Shown here: positions 1 to 10,488 of the stretch, piece by piece
Numbering within the stretch: the stretch's first letter is position 1
Layout of the letters: each line of letters begins with the position of its first letter
DNA from: Linyphia triangularis
Taxonomy: Eukaryota > Arthropoda > Arachnida > Araneae > Linyphiidae
DNA: 64,000 nt
Direction of reading: 5' to 3'
Assembly: GCA_963978545.1 (NCBI GenBank)
Contig: OZ021730.1
Span: 1,612,001-1,676,000 of the forward strand
Program-made: the position numbers and the translations under genes
The notes under the pieces: generated by a model
Databases searched by the model: none
Told to the model about the DNA's origin: nothing
The model's input: only the letters and a program-made list of their open reading frames with translations

Positions 1-1420
1 CAAACGAGTGTTTTGGGCCTGCAGACGTGCTATTGGAAACAACTGGGGCTTGTCACCAAAAATGGTGCTCTGGATATATACTGGAGTGATTACTCCAATG
101 ATATCTTATGGGGCCATTGCCTGGGGAAATAGAACCCATAATGAAACTGTGAAAAAAGAACTCACTAGTTTACAAAGAATGGCAACCATTTCAATTACAA
201 ATGCAATGAGAACTACTCCCTCACAGAGTCTAGAAATTCTCCTAGACTTTCTACCACTACACAAACAAGTGGAATTAGAGGCTGTTTTGTGTTCACGACG
301 GCTAAAACTCATGGGTTTATGGAAAACATCCTATGAATTACCTTTGTTTAAAAATATTCAAACACAGGTAAAAGAACATCCATGTTTAACTATGAGTTCT
401 GACTGGATGTTAAAGCAATATTGCTTTAAAGCCAAATACAATATCATCTTCCCGTCCAGAGAAAACTGGAGATTTCCCTCCAATCTGACTAGGAGAGGAG
501 ATGAAATTTGGTATACAGATGGTTCAAAGACATCTTATGGCACTGGCTCAGGTGTCTTCTGTCCTAACAGAAAAATAAAGCTTTCTTTCTCTCTGGGCAA
601 GTTGGCTACTGTATTTCAGGCTGAGGTTCTTGCAATTACGGCATGTGCCTACAATTGCCTAGATAGAGGAGTTGTTAAGAAGGTCATAAAGATTTTCTCT
701 GACAGCCAGGCTGCACTAATGGCTTTAAAGAGTCACTGCTTTACCTCTAAAGCAGTGTGGGAATGCCACAATGCACTTGTAAACCTAGCTGAGGGTAACA
801 AGGTTTCTCTTCTCTGGGTTCCTGGTCACTGTGACATTGAAGGTAATGAAATGGCAGACCAATTAGCCAAACAAGGATCTAAAATATCCTTTATTGGTCC
901 AGAACCTGTTTTGGGTCTGCCCCATAATGCGGTCAGGAAAACTATCAAAAGCTTTTTATTGACTGAATCCTATCAAGCTTGGCTTGAATCTAAAGACCAA
1001 AGACAAGCCAAAGAGCTCAATCAACAGTCACCCTGGAATAGATCGAGGGAGCTAGTAAAATTGAGCAGAAAAGAGATCAAGGTTGCTGTAGGCCTTTTAA
1101 CTGGACACTGCACCTTAAATAGACATCTTAATCTGATAGGTGTTATAGATGACCCACTATGTAGAGGCTGTCGTATGACAGAGGAGAGCTCCACACATGT
1201 GCTATGCAATTGTGACTACTACTCTGCCCAAAGATTTGAACATCTAGGATACCATTGTATCGAACCCTGGGAATTATCAAATGTTCCAATCAGGTCTATA
1301 CTGAAATTTATTTCAGCAACCGGTCTTCTTTAGATCATTAGGGGGTTTCAGTACAATAGACTTAAGTCGCGGTGCTGGTACTCGATTGAGTCACCCCCAT
1401 TCACAAGTCATAAGTCATAA
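1..1420 (+). mobile_element. 3' part of an RNase H-bearing non-LTR retrotransposon
   Basis: The window opens inside the second ORF of a LINE. The reading frame is open from base 2 to a stop at 1331-1333, followed by about 90 bases of 3' UTR. That UTR ends in a short TCATAAG-type repeat (around 1403-1420), which looks like the simple-repeat tail used by I-like LINEs instead of poly(A). The intact ORF suggests a fairly young insertion. The 5' part lies outside the window. Placement in the I/LOA/R1-like group with RNase H is inferred from domain order; the exact clade cannot be fixed by eye. Confidence 0.8.
2..1333 (+). CDS. LINE ORF2 C-terminus: RT thumb, RNase H, Cys-rich tail (partial)
   Basis: This is the C-terminal part of a retrotransposon polyprotein; the frame is open to the window edge, so the real start is upstream. 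Numbering from the GTG at base 8, residues 1-100 match the region after the RT palm of jockey/I-type enzymes (WGLSPK, then IMPMISYGAIAW-like). Residues about 165-290 are an RNase HI domain. The acidic residues are visible: D171 (YTDGS), E206 (FQAEV), D232 (FSDSQ) and D284 (GNEMAD), plus H274 in WVPGH. A Cys/His cluster follows near residues 385-405 (CRGC...THVLCNC), as in related LINEs. The ORF has no internal stop or frameshift. Expected role: cDNA synthesis and RNA removal at the target site. Confidence 0.85.
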   Translation, partial: KRVFWACRRAIGNNWGLSPKMVLWIYTGVITPMISYGAIAWGNRTHNETVKKELTSLQRMATISITNAMRTTPSQSLEILLDFLPLHKQVELEAVLCSRRLKLMGLWKTSYELPLFKNIQTQVKEHPCLTMSSDWMLKQYCFKAKYNIIFPSRENWRFPSNLTRRGDEIWYTDGSKTSYGTGSGVFCPNRKIKLSFSLGKLATVFQAEVLAITACAYNCLDRGVVKKVIKIFSDSQAALMALKSHCFTSKAVWECHNALVNLAEGNKVSLLWVPGHCDIEGNEMADQLAKQGSKISFIGPEPVLGLPHNAVRKTIKSFLLTESYQAWLESKDQRQAKELNQQSPWNRSRELVKLSRKEIKVAVGLLTGHCTLNRHLNLIGVIDDPLCRGCRMTEESSTHVLCNCDYYSAQRFEHLGYHCIEPWELSNVPIRSILKFISATGLL

Positions 1421-3152
1421 GGAGAGATGTAAGAGAACTGGGTCGTCGGGTTATGAAATCTCGAGAACTTTTCTAGAGAAAGACAATCACGCATTTCAAG
1501 GTAACCAAACTTAACTTTATTGCCACTGATTACGTAGACATAATTAATTGGAATGCTTGTAATAGGACTGGGAAGTAACAAACGGAACATATGTTATAGT
1601 AAAGACTGGCGCATCCGAGGTAGTACAGCTGTATTGGAGGAAACGGTAGAAGATTGGCTAATTCTGGCCTAGCACAGTTCCAAAATACACGATTTTTCAA
1701 CAAACAAACACGTCAAAACTACCACATAGTGTTGTTTCTCATAAATACAATATCCCAATTTTAAAACTGTGCATCGACATTTCAAAACCTCTTCTATATT
1801 TTATTCAGAATTGGGCGAGATTGGCTAATATTGTTTCCAACAACCGATTTACAACGTTCAACATCGGGATTGGCCTATGTCTGGCGAAATTGGCCAGCGT
1901 TTCTGTGTTACTGGAGACTACTGAAATCAGACTCCAACTCGTTTCATTGTCACTCACAAGCTGTGGAACGCTTGTGTAGAGAGAGAAGACAAAAAGTGGG
2001 TGTCACTATGCCAAAGACATCAGCGTTGTTAGGACAACACCTTCTTTTCCATAATGCACGACTTTTCTACAAAAGTTTCCCTCAAGGTGCATCACTGGGA
2101 TAGAAAGCTCGAGAAAAAAGTGAACCATATGAATAAAAACATGTTAAAAAAAAAAAAAAATGTAAGAAATAACTTTAGTACCCATTTTATAGAAAAATCA
2201 TTATTTTTTACAAAAAATTTTACTTTTGAGACTTTTTAATTATTAATATATATTCTAAAAATGTATAGAAATAGTGTTTTCCTGTGTTATACCACCCTTT
2301 CACAACACATTGAAAACTATTACCCTTCAAATATATATAACGTTTAGAAATTTAAAAAAATTTAGGAAAAATAGTTATTTTTTATATTTTCTCCAAACTT
2401 TGAGGTGAATGCGTAATCGGAAGATATGATTTTTTTTCAAAATTTTTTTTACGGTTTTTCTTATCAAGATATGTAACAACTTTTTTTACCTCCCATGCGT
2501 TTCAAAAATAATTTTTTTTCGAACCATCCTAACCTACGTGTCCCATGTGTTAAAATTTTCCCATGTAACTTTGCTACTAGGTAATTTTATATAAAACAAA
2601 AATATAATTACTAGATTCCTCATAATTTGAAATTTTAATCAGTTTACGAGTAGAAAAAATGTCAAAATGTCCTTTGCATAACAACAGAAAATTGCCCCGA
2701 GTTTCTCAATGCAGCTTTACCAAGTTTTCAAGTAAATGGTGTTTGTACAAAAATTTTTTATATAAATTCAAAAGAAAGCTGCACATAACAAATAATGTAC
2801 TAAAATAAAGATAAAATCAAAGGTTGAAGAGTGAGGAAGCGAAATTTAAAGTTATTTGTATTTAAATTACTAATTCTCAAGCTTGAGTGCATTAAATAAA
2901 AAGCATTTACATGCCTTAAACATAGTATTTGCAATAGTAGGCACTGACCCAGCTCATATAGCTTACTAACACCCAAAAGCAATTCAAGAGTTGCAGTAGT
3001 TCCACTATAAAATCAGAGCTTAATTGCAAATACCAATGGGTAGGATGATCAAGACTGAATTCAATTTTAACAATTATTCAAAAACTGAGTTTAGTGGGAA
3101 AATGTAGAATTTCCTTGGTATTTCAAGAAATAAAATTCTTCACCCCAACTGC
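1421..3152. other. No gene recognised; AT-rich intron or intergenic DNA
   Basis: No exon-like segment was found on either strand. In particular I looked on the minus strand for the missing last ENT4 exon (expected to start with an NTMTVSYM-like sequence after a split glycine codon) and did not find it. This stretch is therefore probably the last ENT4 intron, entered by the LINE at 1-1420. It has many A/T runs and no clear tandem repeat. Confidence 0.5.
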
Positions 3153-3550
3153 TGCAGGTTGGCCACAAAATTCAGTAAAAAAAGTTCCCTGATATTTCCC
3201 AGATAGATATAAAAAAATTCCCTGATTTTACAGCAAACTTTTATTTAAATTTCCCTAATATTTCTGGACGTGTAGATCAAATAGAACATTTATACCAAAG
3301 ACATAACACGCCAATTTTTAAAAATAGTTTTGGCAGTAATGAAAAGTTTAAATTATACCGTAACATGAAACTTCTGACGATTACCGCCATTCTCCGGAAA
3401 AATGGCGCCAAAATACGAATGGTTGGGGAAAAATACCATCAAAACAATAGACAAATTCACCGATTTTTACGAAATTTAAAAAAACTCCACGATTTTTTCA
3501 AAATCAGAAAGCTTCCTGACTTTTCTCTGATTTCCAGGTTCTGTGGCCAC
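3153..3550. mobile_element. hAT-like non-autonomous element with GGCCACA ends
   Basis: The left end reads CAGGTTGGCCACAAAATTC and the right end, read on the minus strand, GTGGCCACAGAACCTGG. The interior is full of short frames around 'ttccctgat' and 'tttccc'. A related copy with the same GTGGCCACAGAACC end lies at 29283-29935. The element stops about 20 bases from the ENT4 exon 6 splice donor. No clean 8-bp duplication could be read, so the exact ends are uncertain. Confidence 0.5.
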
Positions 3551-3570
3551 TACGTGCCGGTCTTTCTCAC

Positions 3571-3811
3571 CAGTGATCTCCTTGTGCTGGTCTTCCACTG
3601 CAAGGGGAGCTGTGATCATGGGCAGTGATCCGGCCATCCCATTGGTCAGTCCGAGTACCAGGGAGAGGGAGACGGGCCAGATCTCCCCTTGGAGGAACGG
3701 GCTCCCGCGTGGCCCCGCACACAGGGCAAGGAGGGGGACCAGGACCACGCGGGAGGAGGAGAGAGAAAGGAGCTGGAGGGGGGTCCAGTCATGACTCACC
3801 GAAGCGAGTAC
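3571..3811 (-). CDS. ENT4: ENT4-like exon 6 (TM8-TM10 region)
   Basis: The acceptor TTTCTTGCAG ends at 3812 and the donor GTGAGAAAG starts at 3570. The 241-nt exon enters in phase 0 (VLASVSHDWTPLQ) and leaves after the first base of a glycine codon (HKEIT-G). It carries the conserved SSSRVVLVPLLALC membrane segment and LTNGMAGSLPMI, which corresponds to ISNGYFGSVPMI in vertebrate ENT4. The next exon should resume with NTMTVSYM-like residues and is not in the window. An hAT-like element begins only about 20 bases downstream of this donor. Confidence 0.9.
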
Positions 3812-4397
3812 CTGCAAGAAAAAACAGCGAGATAACAGATGCACTTATGTTGGACACAAACACCAGCAATGCATGAACATTAACAACAGTATTTATGCTG
3901 GGGTACTTATCCTTTGCAAAAAAGCTTAAATAATAATTTTAATTTTAGTAAAATGCTAAAATAATTACGAGTCCCATCACTCGTGATGTTTAATTTAACA
4001 TAATTAAAACACTTTTCATTAAAAAATCATAATTAACTTTAAATATAAAGCTATTTTATGCCAAATATCAACTGTAAAAATACCCTTCCACTTATTTGTT
4101 ATTTTAGGTCAATAATTTGGGATAACAAAAATGACAATTTATGCATATTTTGCGCCAAAATGTTTTAGCAAAAGAGCTAAACCACACTCTTTAATTTTAG
4201 CATTTGAGAAAGTTGTTAGGCATTTTGCTTAAAAATCACCCACAGCTTAACCCCTGATTACCTACATACTACACACATACAACAAAGAATACAAACAACA
4301 GACCTCAATGAGTCATATTATTAAATCCCATTTATAAATATACATAGCATCTGATGTAACAAAAAACAGATTGGAATATCTGACACCATTCTGTAGG
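3812..4397. other. ENT4 intron 5, part without recognisable element
   Basis: Intronic, very AT-rich sequence between exon 6 and the CR1-type fragment. I see no ORF, RNA gene or clear repeat in it. Confidence 0.6.
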
Positions 4398-5060
4398 TGG
4401 ATTGATCAAAGAGGAAGTCCTAGGAACAAAATGCTTTCATAAAAGCACAGGACCCAAGTGCAATTTTTTCTTTTTCAAAAGGTCTCAATCTCAATTTAAT
4501 AGGGAAGGGCGAAAACACTATTTTTACAATAGGATTATCAATGATTGGAATGATTTGCCAGCAAATGTTGTAAATTTAGAGAGAGTAAGGAGTTTTAAGA
4601 AACAGTTAGATATGCACTGGGGGATCATCAATAGGCAATAATTGAATTACACTGGCTAGCTAAGTAACTTATATTTTGTATATATTTAATTTAGGTTATT
4701 TTGTTACCATATTTGGTTACTTATGTTTGCGTACTGTTGGTTTTTATAAAATTTGGCAGCTTGCATTATGTATTGCATATTTCCAGTGTGATTGTCAAAC
4801 GCTGTGTAAACTTTGTGTATTGCATTGTATTATGTACATGGTATTGTATTACGTATATTGCATTGTATAATCCTGTAACTATTGTATATTGTGTGTATGA
4901 TCCTGTAACTAAGCTATATTGTATGTATGATCGTGTAACTATTGTATGCAAATTATTTTATTCTATATACGTGTATATATATATTTACTCGACCAACCCT
5001 GTTGGGCCTTGAGCCTGTTGTTGGTCTTAAAATTTGTATTTGTATTATTCCCACTGCAAC
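4398..5060 (+). mobile_element. CR1/L2-type LINE 3' fragment in ENT4 intron 5
   Basis: A frame at 4402-4641 encodes the typical last residues of CR1-like reverse transcriptases: FYNRIINDWNDLPANVV, then a SFKKQLDMHW tail and a stop. The 3' UTR follows. It contains degenerate 30-33-base units built on 'tgatcctgtaactattgta' (about 4865-4955). It ends in a conserved block with GACCAACCCTGTTGGGCC and a tail of 'tttgtatttgtatt'. The same 3' block occurs at 6795-6880 (reverse), 12180-12590 and 62085-62690, so this family was repeatedly active here. The 5' part is truncated, as usual for LINEs. Confidence 0.8.
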
Positions 5061-5110
5061 TATTATATTAGACAAATTAATTTATAATCTGATGAGATTC
5101 CATTACTCAC

Positions 5111-5298
5111 TTTTCCGACGCAATCTGCGAGGTTGAACGCTGCCATGAGCATGACCGGCATCCATGAGCCCATGGAGCAGGAGACCACTTCACTCTCTAT
5201 TCCAGGGAAGAGGGAGAGAGTGACGAGGTAAGCGAGGCAGATGGACAGGGCATGGGACCACACCAGACCACACACCTCCCAACGCACAACACAGCCCC
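5111..5298 (-). CDS. ENT4: ENT4-like exon 5 (TM7-TM8)
   Basis: The acceptor GCGTTTGTCCAG ends at 5299 and the donor GTGAGTAATG starts at 5110. The exon starts with the last two bases of an arginine codon supplied by exon 4, reads GCVVRWEVCGLVWSHALS, then LAYLVTLSLFPGIESEV (TM7), and ends in phase 0 at AFNLADCVGK (TM8). LFPGIESE and NLADCVGK are family-diagnostic blocks. The length is 188 nt and the junction phases on both sides are consistent. Confidence 0.93.
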
Positions 5299-5739
5299 CT
5301 GGACAAACGCACAGGTATAACATTGTTTATTACATTAAAGAATTTAAGTTAAAAGTTATGAAGAGAGAAAAACATATATCCGATAGGATACAAGATAACA
5401 ACCAATCTGAATATAACAAGCGCAGAAAAAGGGTTGCAAAAAATGTTCCACTAGTGGTCACCACTGCCATGCAGGACAGTTGATGAACTATGAAAAATTG
5501 GACCCAACACAAACGGGCTTCAATTTTTCAATGGCATCACAGAAGAGAAGGAGAGGGGGGGGGGGGATTAAATTTCACGGTTTTGTCTTTTTTTTTATAT
5601 ATAAAAAATATAATTCATCCAAAATAATATGTATTAACTATATAGAACACAGTTCTCCACTACGTATCCGAAGAAACCACGCAAAAATGGTTTTCATCAA
5701 AAATTAGTTGCTGTCAATTTATTAGTATTGTTTTTTCTT

Positions 5740-5945
5740 TTTATTATTTGGGGAAAAAAAGAATTAAATATCAATTGTAATTTTATTAAAAAAAGAAAAA
5801 AAAGAGAGATTTTTTTCATTTTTCAGAAATGCTAAGTATTATTAAATCGATAATAATTAAAGATACACGTTTTGGTGTACCTGGCCAGCGAAAAGCTCCA
5901 ACATAGATCATACAGCCTGCCTCTAAAGTTAGTGGCGAACACTGG
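5740..5945 (-). mobile_element. Truncated copy of the 8509-9223 hAT-like element
   Basis: The stretch, reverse-complemented, matches about 200 bases at 8510-8720, including CAGTGTTCGCCACTAAC against CAGCGTTCGCCACTAAC and the block around GCGAAAAGCTCCAACATA. Only one end is present. It lies in ENT4 intron 4 in opposite orientation to the full copy in intron 3. Confidence 0.6.
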
Positions 5946-7252
5946 AACATATAACTTAAAATTGCATTTTTAATTATTTATAATTAGATTTTTCAAATTG
6001 TTTGATGAAGTAAATGACTTTCATTTTTAAATGAATAACTAAGCTATTTTTTCCATTATTTTTTAAGAAAATAATTCACTAATTGAGAAATCGCACGAAT
6101 ACTGTAGATCAAATAAAATCTAATGTATTTCGAAATAAATTTTGTAATTAAAGACTATTGAAGTGTTTATAAGTATCAACAATAAGTTTTTATAATAAAC
6201 TAATAGCCATATCAATGTTTTATAATAATTCTAAATTATTAATTAAACTTAAATTATAGGCTGCATTTTAAATTTGTTTCTAAAATAGAGGTTGTGTTTT
6301 AACAACTTATCTCTAAACATTAAAAATATAATTTTAAACAACTTATCGCAATTACTGATGAATCTAAGCGCAATATTCCATGTATTATGTAGTAAACAAT
6401 TATTATTGTATTATATTGCATACATTAAATTTAAAAAAATAGTATTTCTAAATAAAATATTAAAATTTAATATGATTTGGATGTTCACATAAGCAGCAAC
6501 AACTGTTTATTTATTCAGTTTAAATTATTTTCAAAATAAATATTAATTGTTATTTGAACATTAATTATGCTAGTTAATGTCAATTTTTTTTTTTTTATAA
6601 ATATGTACATAATTAGTATACATGCAGTTAGAAACGGATTTAAAAAAAAAAATGGGCTTAAACCAAATAAGATTTTTTCCCCCCAACCCTACGCTAATTG
6701 ATGTATGGTTTATTGGAAATGGTGAAAAAGGTTCTTAATTCATTTTTATTAGCATCAAATTCAATGTACACCCTTGTCAGCCAGTGTATGTACAGGGAGT
6801 AATACAGCTACAAATTATAAGACCAACAACAGGCTCAAGGCCCAACAGGTTTGGTCGAGTACTCATTTTCGAGTACAAATTCAAAATGCAGCCTATAATT
6901 TAAGTTTAATTAATAATTTTGAATTATTATAAAACATGAATATATCCATTAGTTTAATATAAAAACTTCATTTGTCTTTAATTCAAGATTTATTTTAAAA
7001 TACATTAGAACTTATTCCATCTATAGTATACGTACAATTTTTCATTTGGTGAATTATTTTCTTCAAAAATAATAGAAAGAAAAGTTGAGTTGTTCAGTTA
7101 AAAATAGAAGTGATTTCCAATATCAAATAATTAGAAAAATCTAATTATTAATAAATAAAAATACAATTTTAAATTATTCTTTAAAAAAAAATATGTTTTT
7201 TTGGGGGGAAGGGGGGGGGGACCATTTGGTGGTTTAAACCATGCCAACCCTG
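5946..7252. mobile_element. Inverted pair of AT-rich MITE copies around a CR1 fragment
   Basis: Two partial copies of one AT-rich family lie in opposite orientation: plus about 5946-6700 and minus about 6883-7252. They share blocks such as AGGCTGCATTTTAA and TTTTTCAAATTGTTTGATG-like sequence. A third copy lies at 26635-27400. The outer end at 7252 reads CAGGGTTGGCATGGTTTAA on the minus strand. Between them (6795-6882) is a reverse-oriented 3' end of the CR1-type family. The arrangement could fold into a hairpin with arms of about 300 bases. Its right end is 47 bases from the exon 4 donor. Confidence 0.6.
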
Positions 7253-7299
7253 GTTCAAAAGACAGCTTAATCCACGATGATTTAGACTGAGTGACTCAC

Positions 7300-7501
7300 T
7301 CTTGATGGCTGACCACCATCTGATGTTCCTAGTGTAGGATGATGTCCTGCCCCGCATCCGGACCACCACGTCCTGCACTCTGTAGGTGGTGGGCACCTCC
7401 TCCTCGTTGGTGGTCTCCTCCGCGGGGGACGGAGGAGGGGAGCGGAGGGACAGAACTCCGTACCGACCGCACCTGGGCTCGCCCCCGTCCAGCATGTCCA
7501 C
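7300..7501 (-). CDS. ENT4: ENT4-like exon 4 (large cytoplasmic loop)
   Basis: The acceptor ATTTCTCAG ends at 7502 and the donor GTGAGTCACT starts at 7299. The 202-nt exon enters in phase 0 (VDMLDGGEPRCGRYG) and leaves after one base of the arginine codon completed by exon 5. It encodes the polar loop between TM6 and TM7: a proline/acidic stretch (PPPSPAEETTNEEEVP) followed by a basic stretch and WWSAIKR. This loop is the least conserved part of ENT proteins and a usual site of regulation, so function beyond linker is not claimed. Local GC is higher than in the introns. Confidence 0.88.
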
Positions 7502-8059
7502 CTGAGAAATAAGGATCGTCTTCAAAGACACATTGAGAAACAGGATTTGTACACTTTCTTAAAAAGCAAAAATAAGTATTGGCTGAGGACTTAATAAACG
7601 TTAAAGATACTTAAAATTTTTTAATTGAACGTAATCATAATCATATAAACTGCCTCGAGCAAGTAGTATTTATATTGTAATTTTAAACAGCAGATTGGTT
7701 GGTTAGTGTACAAAACAAGTAAAAAAAATATATATGAAAATAAGTGCATTAAAAAATTTCCAATAGTGGTTTTACTAGAAATTTTTAAGAACCATTTAGA
7801 TTAAGAAAAGTAGTTTGAAAGTTACAGAAAAATAACGAGTTTCTATAAAATGGATGAGCCCCAAAATAAGTACAAAATTGTTTGAAGACAGTGTGTGCCT
7901 TTATAGAAGGATGCAAAATAATTGTACATTAAAAAAATTAGAGATAATAACGTTCATCCTCAACAGGTAAGAACATTGAGAGAACACTCGTGATACAGAC
8001 TCCAATATACAATAGATAACTTGATATACCATCCTCATAGAGTCATGTAGCGCAAGTAT
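7502..8059. other. ENT4 intron 3, AT-rich part without recognised element
   Basis: No coding or RNA gene signal and no repeat recognised elsewhere in the window. Confidence 0.5.
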
Positions 8060-8508
8060 GTAAATCAAGAATCAGGGCCAAAAATTAGCAAGCACAAAGT
8101 GTACATCTAATTTTAAATATTAAAAACATCTCTATCAGCAAAATATGAAATAAACTACTTTTCAAAATTTATTCATAAAAAAAAAAAAAAGAATGAATGT
8201 GAATTTATGCACTCACATCTAAACAGCATCTTTTATATATTCTGATTAAAACAATTTGATTATTTATTTATCAGAACAGTTTTGGCATGATTGGATGCCA
8301 ACAAGATGGTTTATTAGTATTTCGTAAAAGCGATCTTTTAGTGACAGTGACAGCCACCAAAATTTGATAGAATGCATTGTCATCGACATTCAATCTATCT
8401 GCCAATTTTCAGCCCGATAAGATGACGGCAAGGGAGTTAGGCTTCCACAGATATTCTCGCCACTGACATACATACCCACACACATACAAAATGAAAGTTA
8501 ATATAAAG
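8060..8508 (-). repeat. Interspersed repeat family R (copy 1)
   Basis: This unclassified family has at least four copies in the window: 8060-8508 (minus), 37555-39110 (plus), 48790-50085 (minus) and 51270-52260 (plus). Shared landmarks, read in the plus orientation of the family, are TTCGATGTCGATGACAAT-like sequence, GCCGTCATCCA, a 'gctgtcactgtcactaaaag' block, 'tgtgtatgcataaattcac' and 'aaaactggcaatgcatataa'. There is no ORF. Three of the four copies are broken by younger insertions. Confidence 0.7.
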
Positions 8509-8698
8509 CAGCGTTCGCCACTAACTTTTAGATGCGGGCCATATGACGTATGTTGGAGCTTTTCGCGAACCGGATACATAAAAATATGTATCTTTAACTA
8601 TTATCAATTTAGCAAAATATAGCATTTCTGAAAACTGGAAAAAAACATTATTTTTTTATCTTAGTAAAATTGATATTTGATTCTATTTTTTTCTTCAA

Positions 8699-8733
<35 letters not shown>

Positions 8734-9223
8734 ATTGAAAAAATAATAATTTTATTAGTAAATCAAAGTCTAAAAAAATAAGTGAATCTTTTGTTTCAAG
8801 GTGACAATGCAACTTGACCTAACTTTCAATATAAGTATTTAAAATGTACTTTAAAATTAATCCATTTTAGTCGATATCAACTGTGAGACAATGACCATCG
8901 AAATTGTTTTGTTTATTTTATGATAGAATCGATGTCTTATGAAGTATTTGTTGCAATCAATTTTAATAGACTGTAAAAATGAGATTCAGTTAGGTTATTC
9001 CTGTATTTATATTCTTGATAAAAACCACCTTACTGAAAGCTTCTTCATATAGTTTCTTCGAGTACGTAGTAGAGTAACCCTGTTCTTCATAATTAACACA
9101 TATTTCGGATAAATTTCAATTATGCAAGATAAACTCCATATCAAGAAGTTTGATTTTATCTTCTGCGAGCCGCAGAAAAATATGTCACAGACTGAATCTG
9201 GCACAAGGACCGCATAGTGGCTG
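8509..9223. mobile_element. hAT-type non-autonomous element with perfect 8-bp TSD
   Basis: The element starts CAGCGTTCGCCACTAAC and ends CGCATAGTGGCTG; the reverse of the right end, CAGCCACTATGCGG, aligns imperfectly to the left. It is flanked by identical ATATAAAG at 8501-8508 and 9224-9231, the 8-bp duplication expected of hAT transposases. It carries no transposase ORF. It includes a short (TA) run near 8700-8732. It sits in ENT4 intron 3, with its downstream duplication only 27 bases from the exon 3 donor. Confidence 0.82.
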
Positions 9224-9258
9224 ATATAAAGGATTTTAAAGAGAGAGTGTGTACTCAC

Positions 9259-9488
9259 CAGCCCAACGTCCTCCGTGGGTTCCAGTGAAACATGTGTGTC
9301 CTCTTGCATCGTGCACCTGTCCACATAGTAGCGTACCATCCTGGAGCGTCGCAGTGCCAAGTGCACTACGCAACACACTGACACCATGAGCAGGGAAACA
9401 CAGAAAAAGATGAGCGTGTTAAGACGCTCATTGCGGAGCAAGAGCTTTGTCACAATGCGACTCGCAGACACCAGTAGCCCAGCAGCAC
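9259..9488 (-). CDS. ENT4: ENT4-like exon 3 (TM5-TM6)
   Basis: The acceptor CCCCAATGCAG ends at 9489 and the donor GTGAGTACAC starts at 9258. The exon completes the split serine codon of MTGES and reads AAGLLVSASRIVTKLLLRNE, then a hydrophobic TM6 (LIFFCVSLLMVSVCCVVHLAL), a basic RRSRMVRYYV segment at the cytoplasmic face, and the acidic start of the loop (EPTEDVGL). It leaves in phase 0. The match to ISLSRILTKLLLPDERASTLIFF of vertebrate ENT4 is clear. Confidence 0.93.
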
Positions 9489-10488
9489 CTGCATTGGGGA
9501 TAAAATCAACATACAGTGGACCATCCCATAGGCAAAGATATACAGGGGCGTTATCCTGCTTCAAGAAGGAAACATTTAAAATTGCTTCAGAACAAAGCCC
9601 TTTGACAGAGGATCACAGTTTTTGAGCAGTGATACAACGACAAGGGTCTGTCTAAGAGTGGTTCCGCTTCTGTAAATTTTTAAACCTTTTTTGTGAAAAA
9701 TAATTCAACTTCTAAACAAATTTATGGCAGTTCAAGTGTTCTTATAAAAGAAAACATGAGGTACGTTTACGACGATTTACCAGATGAAAACATGCAATTA
9801 AATAAGATATGCAATATCAAGTGCAAGTTTTAAAAGGCTTTAAAAAAAAAGCAGGAAAGGATGTACTTTTTTCAAACACAGAATTTTGAGAAGGGTAGGT
9901 AAAATGTGCCAAATTTATTTCAATCAGACCCCTGAATAAAATACAATTTTTTAAGAAAACATCACATTTTCAAAACTGTTTATCATTTCTTTAACTATAT
10001 TTTAGACATTATATTTGAACATTCTTTCCCCAACCTGGAGTGCAATTACCTGGGAGTGCAATTAGGAAAGGTTGCATTTCAGTTTGTTAATAAGTAGAAA
10101 ATGAAGAAAATAGTGATTCTTAATGTGCATTACGATCATACAGATACACATACGTAGAAAAAGAACGCTTTAGTATTTTTATTGATCAAATAACTAAATG
10201 AAAAATAAAATAATATGGTACACTAAAATATAGCGAAATTAAAATTTCTCACAATTATAAGTAACACGTTAAAAGTGTTTCAACTTCCATCACCATGACA
10301 TACAAGGGTGTTACCCAATTTCAAGTTGTGGAAACATTTTAAATAAAACCCTTTGAAAATGCCTAGGATGGGTCCCGTTTTTACGAATTTTTCAATCATT
10401 TTAATAGAAATAATCATTTTACGAAAACACAATTAAAATAAACTCTTGAATAATCTTAAAATTGTCTTCTAAAAAATAGCATGAAGCG
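9489..10488. other. ENT4 intron 2, unremarkable AT-rich part
   Basis: The sequence is A/T-rich. I saw no exon, RNA gene or repeat shared with the rest of the window. Confidence 0.5.

Noticed and set aside
3543..3876. Plus-strand open frames rich in Arg and Gly
   Set aside because: They overlap ENT4 exon 6 in antisense and have no family resemblance.
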